Source: Styela clava (lineage: Eukaryota > Chordata > Ascidiacea > Stolidobranchia > Styelidae). Taken from it: DNA of 64,000 nt. The stretch covers positions 932,501 to 996,500 of the forward strand of contig NC_135263.1 in assembly GCF_964204865.1 (NCBI RefSeq). Direction: 5' to 3'. Below the pieces are notes generated by a model. That model searched no databases and was not told the origin of the DNA. It saw only the letters and a list, made by a program, of their open reading frames with translations. Both the position numbers and the translations under genes were made by a program. Positions 23,314-33,806 of this stretch are shown here, in pieces; within the stretch, counting starts at the first letter, position 1, and each line of letters begins with the position of its first letter.

Positions 23314-25754
23314 TTAGACGGATGAAAAGGCAGCAGAATGGTAAAGGGAAAGCATGAATATTTTGTATTTAAATTTAAAGGTGTCATAAGATGAATGACG
23401 AAGGCTTTGACCTATGCTATTCCAAATTACAACTCCCCTGTATTTCAAGGAGTTTTGGCATTTGCTTGATGAAAATCGAGGGACAAATAAATTGGATTTA
23501 GTCGAAGAGCGTGTATTATGCACGTTACTGAGCATGACGAAATAGTCAGCAAAAGCTGGGGGCAATTGGTTGTTGTTAAATTGGTGCACAAGTTTAGAAA
23601 TCTCTAGTTTATAGATGTCGGACAATTTTAGAACCCTGGTATTGTGGTATATGATGTTCAGGTTAGTACGAATAGATGCCCTACAGAGAATTCTAACAGC
23701 TCTATTTTGTAAAATCTCTAATTTATTCAAGTTTGTTTTGGTAGCAAAACCCCATGCAGCTAAGGCATATTGGATATGAGATTGAAAAAGAGCCAAATAT
23801 ACTGTTCGCAGAGTCGAGTCGTTTACATAATGCCTTAACTTCCCTAGGATCCCGACTGATCTTGACAATTTCTTATTCAATTCATTGGTATGAGAGTTCA
23901 ATTTTAATTGATTGTCAATAGTGAGGCCAAGATATTTATAAGAGTGAACAATTTCAAGAGGGATACCTGTAATTTTGATTGAGATGTTCGCATGTCTGGC
24001 TAGAAATTTGTGGCCGAATAACATGACTTTGGATTTTTGTATATTCACAGTAAGTTTATTGGAAGTCATCCAATCATATACTTTATTCATTTCAGTGTTC
24101 ACCTTGTCTTGGAGAATACTCGGATCTTTTGTACTGTAGAGCAGGCAAGCATCATCAGCAAACAATTTGCTCAAGAAATTGGAGCAGTTTGACTGATCAT
24201 TTATGTAAATTAAGAAACCAAGAGGACCTAACACACTACCTTGAGGAATTCCGCGATGAATGGGCAACATCGGAGACTGCTGAGAATCCACCTCCACATA
24301 TTGGAATCGACCCGAAAGGTAATTGCTTAATTGCCATAGAGTCTCAGTTTTTGGGAAAGAATACTATGGTTGACAGTGTCAAAGGCTTTTTTTAAATCGA
24401 GAAAAATACAGCAGACAAATTCGCCTTGTCAATTTTATCGTAAATGAATGATGTTAGATCTAAAATAGCTGGTGGAATTATTGGTTTAAAATCCAAATTG
24501 ACGTTTATTGATCAGGTTGAATTTTGTACAAAAATTGATAAATCTGCTATGTAATAGTTTTTCTAAGGTAATGGCAATAGAGGAGAAGATGGAGATTGGT
24601 CGGTAATTTGAAGGATCATTATGCTTACCACTTTTGAAAATTGGTTTCACTCTAGCAACTTTTAAAGAGGAAGGGAAAATACCCAATTTGAATGAAAAAT
24701 TGAAAAAATGACCGAGCACTGGTGATAGGATATCATTAACTATTTTTAAGAAGTGTGATGGAATACCATCAGGCCCAATTGCTTTTCCTTTTTTTAGATT
24801 CAATATCATTTGGAGGACCTCTGCAGGAGTAGTTACTTCAAGAAAGAAAGAGCTTTGCAGAGGAGCACCCAAGAAGTTCGCGAATCATTTTGAGCTATGA
24901 GGTAGTTTATCTGCAAGCTTCCTCCCCACTGTTGAGAAAAATTTATTGAATTCGCGAGCCACCATGACAGGGTCTCTGACTGTAGTACCATTATCGAGTT
25001 TCAATGCTGAGATGGGGGTATCATCTCTGGACTTGATTTTGATAATTTCATTTATAGTCTTCCAAGTGTGTTTTACATCACCTCGGTTGTTTTTGAGGAT
25101 TTTATGGTAATACAATTGTTTCTATTTTCTCTGCAAATGATTTAAATTTTTTAAAGTAAAGAGTAAATTTCCTTTTAAAAATGTTTTTTGAACATTTGAT
25201 TTTTGTGTTTGATGGACTTACGAATCCCCCTAGTTATCCAAGGCTTCAAGTACAATTTATTTTCTCGACGTGATGCAAGTTGAAGTGGGGCATGTTTGTT
25301 GATTAGCCATTTCAATTGGCCAAGGAAAGAATCGAAAGATAAATTAAAATTTTCTGTACAGAGAGCGGTATCAATGTAGTTGTTACACATCGACTCGACC
25401 TCAGATCTGAAAGAGTCGCTACAAAATTTTGTAAAATCTCGCTTCATCCGAGTTTTTGTTTTGGAAGAAACATTTACAGAAAATTACAGGAAAATGGTCA
25501 GTAATATCACTAAGCAAAATAAATGATGAAAAGACATTACCTATGTTATTTGTATAGATATGATCTATGATGGTGTGGGTGGATGATGTGACTCTAGTTG
25601 GTTTTGTAATCACAGGCAATACGAAATAGGACATAAGCATGTCCAAATATTTGGCAGTGGGATTGTCATGGGTGTCAAGTAGGTTGATGTTGAAGTCACC
25701 TAGTATTACAAACCTCTTTTTCGCCATTTCCAGCTTCTCGAAAACAAGAGCCAT
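23314..25754 (-). pseudogene. LINE-B endonuclease/reverse transcriptase, frameshifted
   Basis: Successive pieces on shifting frames: 25754-25419 (C-terminal half of the APE domain: LGDFNINLLD, TIIDHIYTN, DITDHFP), 25447-25175, 25115-24885, 24872-24486 (KAIGPDGIPSHFLK, NYRPISIFSS) and 24297-23314 (GIPQGSVLGP, LFADDACLL). The N-terminal half of the endonuclease (NIRSL, SETR, GGV motifs) is missing, and reverse transcriptase motif A falls in a gap. At least four frame changes make it inactive. Confidence 0.9.
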
Positions 25755-25823
25755 TGCTCCAGAAAATGAGGGTATAAGGGAAAATGAGGGTATAAATTAC
25801 AATGGGAATTACAATTAATCAAC

Positions 25824-26769
25824 TTATCTGATTTTTTGCAGATCTTCTTCATCTGATATCGACAGGGTATTGGTATCCTTGTTTTTTTCACCAACACTCG
25901 CCCATTGGAGGTCCAAAGAAAGGCGTACCCACATCGTTTTTTCAGGATCTTAGCTTGATAGCACAGATTTTTATTTTTTTTCTGTTAAGTTTTCCACAAT
26001 AAAAGCTTTTGATGTTGGTAGCAGTTCTTATGAGGTTGCGATTCTTAAGAATTCTGCTTCGGATTTTTCTGTTAGTGAACTTGGCGATTATTGGCTTGTG
26101 GATATTAGAGTTGTGAGTGGGACTGCGATGTGTAACTGAGATATCAGATGGTTTGATATCTACATGAATCAGTTTTCCTATTTCCATTATTAGTTTATCT
26201 GTGTCCTCATTCACAGTTGGGGCAAGACCGTGAAACTCTAGATTGTCGAGTCGAGAGCGCCTTTCCTGTTCCTCCATTTTTTCTGTGGCATAATACAGAT
26301 CTTCCTCAAGATCATAAACCAAATCTTCTAATTCTCTTATTCTTTTGTCACAGTTTATAATTTTTCCTTCCATAAATTTCTGCTTTGCGGATAATTTATC
26401 GAACATATCCGACTGAAAATTCTGGGTTTCCTTGATTAAGGCAATGTCCTCTTTTATTTCCTTTAAAGATTGGATTTGGTCTTCCATACATTCTTTAAGG
26501 CCTGGGCTTAGGGGTATGTATTCCGAAGTAAGATTTGCTGTATTGAAGTTCTCAGCAAGGTACTTGGTGATTAGAGATGGTAGTTGGCTTTCTATTTGTC
26601 TCTGGATTGCTTCCTGTAGATTTTTTTGAAAATTAGGTCCCTCTTGTTGATATGAAACAGGACCTATTGGGGAGAGGCCAGGGTCTGGTAGGCTTCTGCT
26701 TAGACGAGGTTTTGGCTTCGGCTTTTCGATGTAGTTGAAAGCAGCCATGTCAGTTTTGGAGTTCGACAT
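25824..26769 (-). pseudogene. LINE-B ORF1 (coiled coil, RRM-like nucleic-acid chaperone)
   Basis: Opens at 26769 and runs 275 codons. A charged coiled coil (about residues 85-170, IRELEDLVYDLEEDLYYATE) is followed by an RRM-like part with LDNLEFHGL, VTHRSP and KPIIAKFTNRKIRSRIL, the layout of L1/CR1-type ORF1 proteins. The frame stops at 25942, but the expected C-terminal motif (FLWTSNGRVLVKK ... DEEDLQKI) continues in another frame to a stop at 25824. One frameshift therefore truncates the protein. Confidence 0.75.
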
Positions 26770-26896
26770 ATCGCTGATGTAGATTGTAAATCGTCAGTGA
26801 TGTTTACTATTTAAGTTAGACTATAAGCTATTTTAAGATCTTAAACGGAGAATTCATCTCCATTCTTATTAGAATTACTCTTTTACACTTGGTAAC

Positions 26897-26902
26897 TTTA
26901 TT
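26897..26902 (-). promoter_or_regulatory. polyadenylation signal AATAAA of the unknown host gene
   Basis: AATAAA on minus, 26 nt beyond the stop codon at 26928-26930. Confidence 0.55.
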
Positions 26903-26927
26903 CATCTACCTAAATAAAGCTTTAATT

Positions 26928-27759
26928 CTACTCACTCAATATACTACACTCAGGTGATCTATGCAGGGTGTCAAAAACAACCTTCTCTCCATCCCATCTC
27001 AGAATTGGGTGATCATTCGCTCCCAACATAGCTCTACCCATGCCTTGGCAAGTCTTTATACTTTCCAAATAAACTGAAGAATATATTTGATTATAGAAGT
27101 GAACCATTTTATTATATGCAAGCCTAACAGAAACTTACTCAAATAGGCATGCATCGTTTCATGGAGAGGATCACCAATCATCGAACCCAAGACATCAAGG
27201 TCAACAAACCAACCAAATACAGCAAGGCACACCAACTTAGCTCGTTCGTTGAATTGGATTCTATTGAATAATTCATCAAGCCCATTATATTAATATTGCG
27301 AAAAGGAGATTTTACGATACGACAAATTAATCATAATTAGGTTATCAATAAAAAGAGTAGAAAAATTTATGACAAGAATGAGACCTTAATTTCGGAACAA
27401 TGAAACCTCTCTCCTTTAATTCGGCTGTAAAACAATTCTCCTTGTCTTGACAAAATACCCATTTTTCTGCAAATAATTTAAATTCATTAGCTTATAAAGT
27501 TCAATAGATTATCTTCATAACTGAAATCAAAAAATGATAACTCTACCAAGGAGAAATCTTGCAGTATCTTTATGGATATATTATTCTCACCTTTCATGCT
27601 CAAACTAAGCTTATTAGCAGATTTTTTCAAATCTGCTATGCTGTTGTGCCTGACCTTCTCAATGCTGACCCTCTCAGCTGGTGGCTTTCTACTCGTATTT
27701 GGTTTTACAGCCTTTGGCAGCTGCAGGCTTGGTCTTGCACCCAGTTTCAATGCTACAGA
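26928..27759 (-). CDS. unrecognised host gene, four 3' exons
   Basis: Exons read on minus with matching phases: about 27759 or 27752 to 27591 (donor GTGAGA), 27466-27385, 27260-27139 (donor GTAAGT), 27073-26928 (stop TAG). Phase bookkeeping works at every junction: 1 nt + 2 nt, then 2 + 1, then 1 + 2. The product begins basic (KPNTSRKPPAERVSIEKVRH, DLKKSANKLSLSMK). It then has an acidic/hydrophobic part (FNERAKLVCLAVFGWFVDLD, IGDPLHETMHAYL) and ends LHRSPECSILSE. I do not recognise the family. No individual open frame is long; support comes from splice sites, phase and amino-acid texture. The donor at 27384 (GTCTCA) is weak. Confidence 0.6.
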
Positions 27760-28136
27760 CTTGCCATTTCTTATAATATCTCCCTCTCCGAGTCCCGATT
27801 ATGCCTCCAGTGGCCCTTGGGTAAATTGAGTTCGAGACCCCTGTTCTAAAGGAACTCAGTCTTTAATTAGTACGGTAGGGTACTTTATTTACAATGCTAT
27901 ATCCAGATATCTGTAGACTATATCATAGTCTATCTATCTTATTTCAGTATTGACCTTGGGTCTGCAAGATAGAACCTTCCGAATCCAAATACCTCATAGG
28001 GACTCACGAATAAAGAAAGACAATCCGACTAAACTAGCCTCTTTCTGCTATTCAATCTTCAGAGCTGACTTGTGACCCTGGACAAAGCATTTTCAAGTTG
28101 CCTGACATAAATCTATAAATACTGAAATATACATAC

Positions 28137-28259
28137 GATTCTTTGTGCAACATTTCCTTTATATTATCTCCCCGTGATGCATCTCGCATGGAAAGCATAA
28201 ATCTTGTTAACGCAATCCGATGCTCCCTTTCTTCCTCATTCCTTGCTAAATCGGGCCTT
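28137..28259 (-). CDS. probable further exon of the unrecognised host gene
   Basis: Acceptor TTTGTATCAG, then 123 nt open with a charged, helical-looking product (RNEEEREHRIALTRFMLSMR, GDNIKEMLHKE), then a GTATGT donor. Its end phase does not match the start of the next exon called (27752/27759), so an intervening exon or a different boundary is needed. Function unknown. Confidence 0.45.
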
Positions 28260-28262
28260 CTG

Positions 28263-28400
28263 ATACAAAACAGACTTCTTTTCTCAACTTTTTGTCTACT
28301 CCATGAGCATACAAAACAGACTTCTTTTCTCAACTTTTTGTCTACTCCATGAGCATACAAAACAGACTTCTTTTCTCAACTTTTTGTCTACTCCATGAGC
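28263..28400. repeat. tandem repeat, three 46-bp units
   Basis: Three nearly identical 46-bp units (each with ACAAAACAGACTTCTTTTCT) directly upstream, in gene sense, of the exon at 28259-28137. The polypyrimidine/acceptor side of the intron has been triplicated. Confidence 0.85.
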
Positions 28401-28539
28401 ACCCAGGCACAGAACAATGTGTGGAAGGCATTTTTCTATTTTTAAATAGTATGGTACCGGTAGCAATTGATCTCTGTCAAAGGCACAGCCATTAAAACAA
28501 TATATAACCGTATATCGAGTCAGTCCGTTAACCTAAATC

Positions 28540-29131
28540 TTTTTTTTCTTTTTCTTGCCAAATTTAAATCCATTGCCAATTCGGATTTATGATATTGATA
28601 GTTTTGGTTTATCCAAATATATTATTTAAATTTAGTTGCATGAATCCCCCTTTTTCCAGGTAATTTAGGTGATCTTATAGATCATATATGTATACAATCT
28701 GTACATAGATAAATATTGATAAATTTTAAACAAACCAGATACATTTACCCATATTAGTCCAGAAATCCAATTTAAATTGTGTCCATATTCATGTAATGAT
28801 AATCCAAGTATCCATGAGATCCAGTGACCATTGAAAACATTATACCATTCAACATATATTTTAAATTTATCCATTATTAGCATTTAATATCAAAAACAAT
28901 ATTTTCAAAGAATTAGACAAAAATCAGAAAAACACCTAACATGCCATTAGGTGTTCTCTACATTTTCAGTCTATGTAACCCAATGTTGTACGAAAAACTA
29001 GACATTTTACATAAAATTAGACAAATATGGTACGGTATACAATGAATCCTGGTACCAGAATGTCATGGGTTGGCCAGTGATCGCAGAGTGTTGTTGACTG
29101 TGTTGGGAAAATGTATATAAATATTATAACC
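28540..29131 (-). mobile_element. possible truncated LINE 3' end beside GATTTAGGTTA
   Basis: On minus an A-rich tail (about 28537-28555) is followed by GATTTAGGTTAAC, nearly the same target seen at the LINE-D end. A short open frame at 28883-28665 has no recognised domain. It may be a second insertion of a LINE-D-like element; no coding homology proves it. Confidence 0.3.
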
Positions 29132-29594
29132 TAACCTAAATCCTTTTTTTTTTTTTTTTAATGGGATAATATAATAAATTATAAAAAAAAGTATATAACC
29201 ATTCGAGCAATCATAAGATAAATAATCCAATATTCATATGTCCATTCCATCAGTGTTTGAGGTGTTGATCGCATCGGCATATAATTCATCAATTTTTAGT
29301 ATATTGAGTTAGATTATGTACAATAAACGTAAAAAATTAAATATATTAGACATGTTCATTTTAATACATACTAAATTTATACACACTAGATTTATAGTTC
29401 AAATACAATTCCTTAGTATTTCAGATTCTCTGACAAAATTTGGTGATTTTCTATTTTTTTCAATGTTGAGTCTGTAAGTGATTGCAGTTTTTATTTGTTT
29501 GATAACTAGGTGCTGATTAGGGGGATTACCTTCGAATATAACAGAATTTCTTTGTATCCATATTTTATATCTAGTGATTGAAATTAAATAAACT

Positions 29595-29798
29595 GAAGCG
29601 AACTAACTTCTTTCTAACAAGAAAAAGACTTTCAACTATGTTGATGTTTAATCCATAACAAAGCAATGTTAACGACAAGCGAACAGAAAACAGAATGACA
29701 AGTTATCGTAAGAAAAGCACGTAAGTAATCATGCGTGACAAAAACATAAACAAAACAATTGTGACTCATAACGGCTATTAGTTAAGTGGTTCGCCACA
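29595..29798 (-). repeat. Gypsy 3' LTR
   Basis: On minus begins TGTGGCGAACC and ends GTTCGCTTCA; matches 33602-33806 throughout. Confidence 0.92.
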
Positions 29799-29799
29799 C

Positions 29800-29820
29800 T
29801 ACCCCCCCCCCCCCCCCCCC
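29800..29820 (-). promoter_or_regulatory. polypurine tract, an unusually long G-run
   Basis: About 18 consecutive G on minus directly before the 3' LTR, the position of the plus-strand primer of LTR retrotransposons. The run length may be inflated by slippage or sequencing. Confidence 0.7.
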
Positions 29821-29832
29821 AGACGGAATGAG

Positions 29833-32622
29833 TTATAAAAATCTAGTGGGTTTACGAGTTTTTCTACCAAATTTGGTTCTGTAATCATAACCGGTTGTAG
29901 GTTCGGATGAACGATCGTCTGTAGAACGCTGATTGTTCGTTGTTGTTTTAGGGATTGGAGGACGTCCTCTTGGTTTAGGAATGGATACAGAAACAGGATG
30001 GTCGAGATCAAGATGAGCTGGCTTTAACCTGTCAACAGAAATAGTTTCGCTTCGGTTTCCAATCTGTACTTTGAAATGTTTATTCCCATGTTGCAAAACT
30101 TCGAATGGTCCTTCATAAGGTCTTTGTAAAGGAGATCGGTGTGCGTCACGACGAATAAACACGAACTTGGCTTGATTGAGTGCGGCTGGCATTCTTGCTC
30201 TGAAAGGACCATGGTGCGACGTAGGAATTGGAGCCAATGATCCTACTCTTTCTCTGAGAAGCCGAAGATTTGTGGTCGGGCAGCTATTGTCTTTAGAGTC
30301 TGATATGAAATCACCGGGGACAGTGAGGGGAGCGCCATAAACAAGCTCAGCTGACGATGCCGTAAGATCTTCTTTCGGAGCTGTGCGGATTCCCAATAAA
30401 ACCCATGGAAGCACGTCCAACCAGTTTGAATCATTGAGTCGTGCCTTGATGGCAGATTTCATTGTTCGATGAAAACGTTCTACCAAACCATTTGCCTGTG
30501 GGTGGTAGGCTGTAGTGTGATGAATTTTTGTTCCCAATAATTCGGCAACAGCAGACCAAAGGCCTGAAATGAACTGTGATCCTCGGTCAGAAGAAATGTG
30601 AAGTGGAACACCAAAACGGGCAACCCAATTTGACAGGAAAGCTCGGGCACAAGACATAGTTGATATGTCTTTGAGGGGAATGGCTTCTGGCCACCTTGTG
30701 AAACGATCTACTATTGTAAGAAGGTAATTGTATCCTTGTGATGGTGGTAAAGGACCAACTAAGTCAATGTTGATATGGTCAAAGCGTTTGTCTGGCATTT
30801 TGAAATCTTCTAAAGGGGCCCGTATATGACGATTTATTTTAGACTTTTGGCATTCCAGGCATGTTTTGGCCCATTGTCCAATTTGTTTGGAAAGACCATG
30901 CCACACAAATTTTTGTGAGATCAGTTTGCGAGTGGTACGTATGCCTGGATGCGAGAGCCCGTGAACCGCATCGAAAATTTTTCTGCGCCAGCTGGCAGGC
31001 ACTATAGGTCGTGGTCTATCCGTAGATACGTCACACAGCAATGTAAATTTGCCGTTGCAAAAAGGGACATCTTCGACACGAAGGCCGGTGATAGCAGTGC
31101 GGTAAGCCTGTGTATCCTTGTCGTTTAGTTGATCTGTGGCCATAATTTCATAATCGATGCCGTCATTGATGTCGTTGATGACCGCGCGCGACAGGGCGTC
31201 GGCGACAGTATTATCCTTACCGGAAATATGTTTTATATCTGTTGTGTATTCAGATATGAAATTGAGGTGACGCTGTTGTCGCGCTGACCATGGCTCAGAG
31301 ACTTTTGACATAGCAAAAGTGAGGGGTTTGTGATCTGTAAAAATCGTGAAGGGTCGTGCTTCGAGAAAATAACGAAAATGTCGTATTCCTAAGTAAACGG
31401 CCAAAAGTTCTTTGTCGAATGCACTGTATTTCGTCTCGGGTTTGCGTAGCTGTCTACTATAAAATGCAATTGGCTTCCAAGATCCATTTAACTTTTGCTC
31501 GAGAACACCTCCTAAGGCAACGTCCGAGGCGTCGACTGTGAGGGCAGTTGGTGCGTTTGGTTGTGGATGTGTAAGCATAACTGCATTTGCCAGTGCTTTC
31601 TTAGTTTTTTCAAATGCACGTATCATACTGTCAGTCCATTCGGGCAAAACCTTCGACTTCTTAGGCAGGCCGGAAAGTGCTGCAAATAGTGATTGCATTA
31701 TTTGGGCAGCTTTGGGCAAAAACCGATGATAGAAATTAACCATGCCAAGAAACTCTTGAAGGCCTTTAACAGATGAAGGGCGAGGGAAATTAGTTATCGC
31801 CTTCACTTTATTGGGGAGAGGAAAAGCACCCTCTTTTGTAACAGTATGTCCCAGGAACTCTAATTCGCTTAAACCGAATTTACATTTGGCAGGATTGATA
31901 ACCATACCGTGGCTTTTTAGCCTTTGGAAAAGATTTCGCAAGTCCTTTTTGTGTTGATCTTTGGACGTACTGGCGATCAGGATGTCGTCAAGATAGACAA
32001 ATACGAAAGGCAAACCTCGACAGATGGTATCCATTAAACGCTGGAATACCTGGGCGGCGTTTTTAAGCCCAAACGGCATGCGGAGAAATTCAAATAGGCC
32101 AAATGGTGTGATAATGGCAGTTTTGGGGATATCTTGTTCATGAATAGGTATTTGATGATAACCGCGAACAAGATCCACTTTAGAGAAAATTGTCCTTCCC
32201 GCAAGACGGGCCGTAAAATCTTGTATGTTTGGGACTGGGTAGCGGTCAGGCACGGTCATATCATTGAGACGTCTGTAGTCTCCACATGGGCGCCACCCGC
32301 CGTCCTGTTTAGGTACGATGTGAAGCGCAGACGCCCAGGGGCTATTTGAGGGTCGGATGATTCCGAGTTCAATCATGTTATCAAACTCTGCCTTTGCCGC
32401 GGCTAGCTTATCGGGGTGCAATCTTCGAGCCTTTGCGTGCACCGGGGGGCCGTCTGTAACAATATGATGCTTTACCCCGTGTGCAGTGGTCGGGTTGCTG
32501 AATAATCGTTCTGGTTGGAATACAAGCATATGTGCATGCCTCGATAAGTCGTTTGCCCCTGATGTCAACCAAAAGTCCGTGAGAGCGCAAAAAATCTCCC
32601 CCGATAATTGCCCGTGAAACAT
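29833..32622 (-). CDS. pol: Gypsy pol: reverse transcriptase, RNase H, integrase
   Basis: The 929-codon frame contains reverse transcriptase motifs [35 protein letters not shown] and catalytic YLDD (residues 210-213). RNase H follows ([24 protein letters not shown]). The integrase has an HHCC finger (HPGIRTT ... CLECQKSK) and the D,D,E residues in [17 protein letters not shown] and [12 protein letters not shown]. The C-terminal tail is GPFEV..RLKPAHL. The first about 25 codons are out-of-frame translation: the true junction with protease is broken by a one-base shift near 32540. This frame equals the gag frame. Confidence 0.92.
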   Translation of the reverse strand: MFHGQLSGEIFCALTDFWLTSGANDLSRHAHMLVFQPERLFSNPTTAHGVKHHIVTDGPPVHAKARRLHPDKLAAAKAEFDNMIELGIIRPSNSPWASALHIVPKQDGGWRPCGDYRRLNDMTVPDRYPVPNIQDFTARLAGRTIFSKVDLVRGYHQIPIHEQDIPKTAIITPFGLFEFLRMPFGLKNAAQVFQRLMDTICRGLPFVFVYLDDILIASTSKDQHKKDLRNLFQRLKSHGMVINPAKCKFGLSELEFLGHTVTKEGAFPLPNKVKAITNFPRPSSVKGLQEFLGMVNFYHRFLPKAAQIMQSLFAALSGLPKKSKVLPEWTDSMIRAFEKTKKALANAVMLTHPQPNAPTALTVDASDVALGGVLEQKLNGSWKPIAFYSRQLRKPETKYSAFDKELLAVYLGIRHFRYFLEARPFTIFTDHKPLTFAMSKVSEPWSARQQRHLNFISEYTTDIKHISGKDNTVADALSRAVINDINDGIDYEIMATDQLNDKDTQAYRTAITGLRVEDVPFCNGKFTLLCDVSTDRPRPIVPASWRRKIFDAVHGLSHPGIRTTRKLISQKFVWHGLSKQIGQWAKTCLECQKSKINRHIRAPLEDFKMPDKRFDHINIDLVGPLPPSQGYNYLLTIVDRFTRWPEAIPLKDISTMSCARAFLSNWVARFGVPLHISSDRGSQFISGLWSAVAELLGTKIHHTTAYHPQANGLVERFHRTMKSAIKARLNDSNWLDVLPWVLLGIRTAPKEDLTASSAELVYGAPLTVPGDFISDSKDNSCPTTNLRLLRERVGSLAPIPTSHHGPFRARMPAALNQAKFVFIRRDAHRSPLQRPYEGPFEVLQHGNKHFKVQIGNRSETISVDRLKPAHLDLDHPVSVSIPKPRGRPPIPKTTTNNQRSTDDRSSEPTTGYDYRTKFGRKTRKPTRFL

Positions 32623-32962
32623 TGGCTAATGTGAATTTCCAGGTAAAATTTCTACCGCATATAGTCAAAGGCACTTTTCGTGTGCCATATGTCGTAATTG
32701 AGGTGCCGTTAGCTGCCAAAAGTGCTTGTCCTGGTCGCCCGTAACGACGGTCATGACCGGTGGCAGGCAGCACGCTGACTTGTGCACCCGTATCAACTAA
32801 AAAACTGCGTCCAGAGTTTTTGTCTGTGACGTAATAAAGGTTTGAATCGCCGACCGCCAAAGAGGTTACTGACGGTCGGCTATGGCGTTTTCCGAAACCA
32901 CAAAAGAACATGGCGGGCGACATTTTTTGGCTTTCTTGCCGAATTTCCTGTGATAAAAACAC
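32540..32962 (-). pseudogene. Gypsy aspartic protease segment, out of frame with reverse transcriptase
   Basis: Contains FLVDTGAQVSVLP (catalytic DTGA), [20 protein letters not shown] and other retropepsin hallmarks. Gag overlaps its start in another frame, which may be a normal programmed shift. The second shift back to the gag frame before the reverse transcriptase is not expected and marks an indel around 32540. Confidence 0.8.
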
Positions 32963-33540
32963 ATTTCAGACAAAACATGAGATGGTTTGAACGAACTGGT
33001 TTTTTGTACAGCGTTTGTCACCTCATAGCCTTTTGCAGTTAAAATATCATCTGCTTTCCTTGCCAGCTTCCGAAAATCGTCGCCCGTGGTTGTTAAAATG
33101 TCTGTAAGTTGAGACCGGACGTCTGGTGGCAGATGACTGACGAACAAATGGCGAAATAAGAAATCAGGTGTCTTACCTACTGGATACAATGCAAGCATGT
33201 TGTCCATAAGTTCCGTTGCCGTTCCATCCCCTAGTCCAGGCATTGAACAAAGACGCGCAGCTCGTTCAGGATCCGTTAGCGAACATTTAGTAGTGAGCTT
33301 CTCTTTGAGATCTTGGTACTTGTTCGTTTCCGGCGGGTTATTGAGAACATTAAGAATGCTGGCAGCGGTATTTTCATCCAGAGCGGCAACCACGTAGTGG
33401 TATTTTGTTTCATCTGTTGTGATATTTCGAACAGCGAACTGCGCTTCGACTTGATGGAACCAAACGGCAGGATTTTTAGTCCAGAAAATCGGCAGCTTTA
33501 ATGATACCGCTGTTAGGCCTACTTTGTTGTCTTCACTCAT
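32866..33540 (-). CDS. gag: Gypsy gag
   Basis: 224 codons from the first ATG after the primer site. The N-terminal part (LPIFWTKNPAVWFHQVEAQF, TDETKYHYVVAALD) is the capsid-like fold of CsRn1-type Gag. The C-terminal CFYHRKFGKKAKKCRPPC is the CHHC-type zinc box, in place of the usual CCHC knuckle. Confidence 0.88.
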   Translation of the reverse strand: MSEDNKVGLTAVSLKLPIFWTKNPAVWFHQVEAQFAVRNITTDETKYHYVVAALDENTAASILNVLNNPPETNKYQDLKEKLTTKCSLTDPERAARLCSMPGLGDGTATELMDNMLALYPVGKTPDFLFRHLFVSHLPPDVRSQLTDILTTTGDDFRKLARKADDILTAKGYEVTNAVQKTSSFKPSHVLSEMCFYHRKFGKKAKKCRPPCSFVVSENAIADRQ

Positions 33541-33586
33541 ATTCTACGCTATGCGCGTATTCTTTTCTCAAAAGTATGCTTTTGAG

Positions 33587-33599
33587 GTCGGGGTCACCA
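33587..33599 (-). promoter_or_regulatory. primer binding site, tRNA-Trp type
   Basis: On minus, two bases after the 5' LTR: TGGTGACCCCGAC, complementary to the 3' end of tRNA-Trp including CCA. Established for the CsRn1 clade. Confidence 0.8.
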
Positions 33600-33601
33600 T
33601 T

Positions 33602-33806
33602 TGAAGCGAACTAACTTCTTTCTAACAAGAAAAAGACTTTCAACTATGTTGATGTTTAATCCATAACAAAGCAATGTTAACGACAAGCGAACAGAAAACA
33701 GAATGACAAGTTATCGTAAGAAAAGCACGTAAGTAATCATGCGTGACAAAAACATAAACAAAACAATTGTGACTCATAACGGCTATTAGTTAAGTGGTTC
33801 GCCACA
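33602..33806 (-). repeat. Gypsy 5' LTR
   Basis: Matches 29595-29798; flanked on its outer side by AAAC, repeated at the other end of the element (29591-29594). Confidence 0.92.

Larger units (their letters stand above)
23230..26820 (-). mobile_element. LINE-B, degenerate two-ORF CR1/L2-group element
   Basis: On minus: an ORF1 at 26769-25824, then a broken endonuclease/reverse transcriptase ORF at 25754-23314. The reverse transcriptase is clearly related to that of the 5S-inserted LINE (shared RTNLN.IYH.TRVLKLS block). Boundaries are approximate. Confidence 0.8.
29595..33806 (-). mobile_element. Gypsy LTR retrotransposon, CsRn1-like
   Basis: Two LTRs of about 204 bp appear identical or nearly so by eye. 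A 4-bp target duplication AAAC flanks the copy, with a tRNA-Trp-type primer site and a G-run polypurine tract. Gag, protease and pol are all on minus. A CHHC-type gag zinc box and a tRNA-Trp primer are features of the CsRn1 clade. There is no env-like frame. Inserted within LINE-D. A frameshift between protease and reverse transcriptase disables the copy although LTR identity suggests recent insertion. Confidence 0.92.

Noticed and set aside
27790-27850. hAT-like end (CAGGGGTCTCGAACTC on minus)
   Set aside because: Only one end is visible and no partner or target duplication was found.
29799-30011. ORF ending in a glycine run
   Set aside because: Out-of-frame reading of the Gypsy pol end and its G-rich polypurine tract.
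29833-33540. endogenous retrovirus rather than retrotransposon
   Set aside because: No env-like frame between pol and the 3' LTR; pol ends 12 bp before the polypurine tract.
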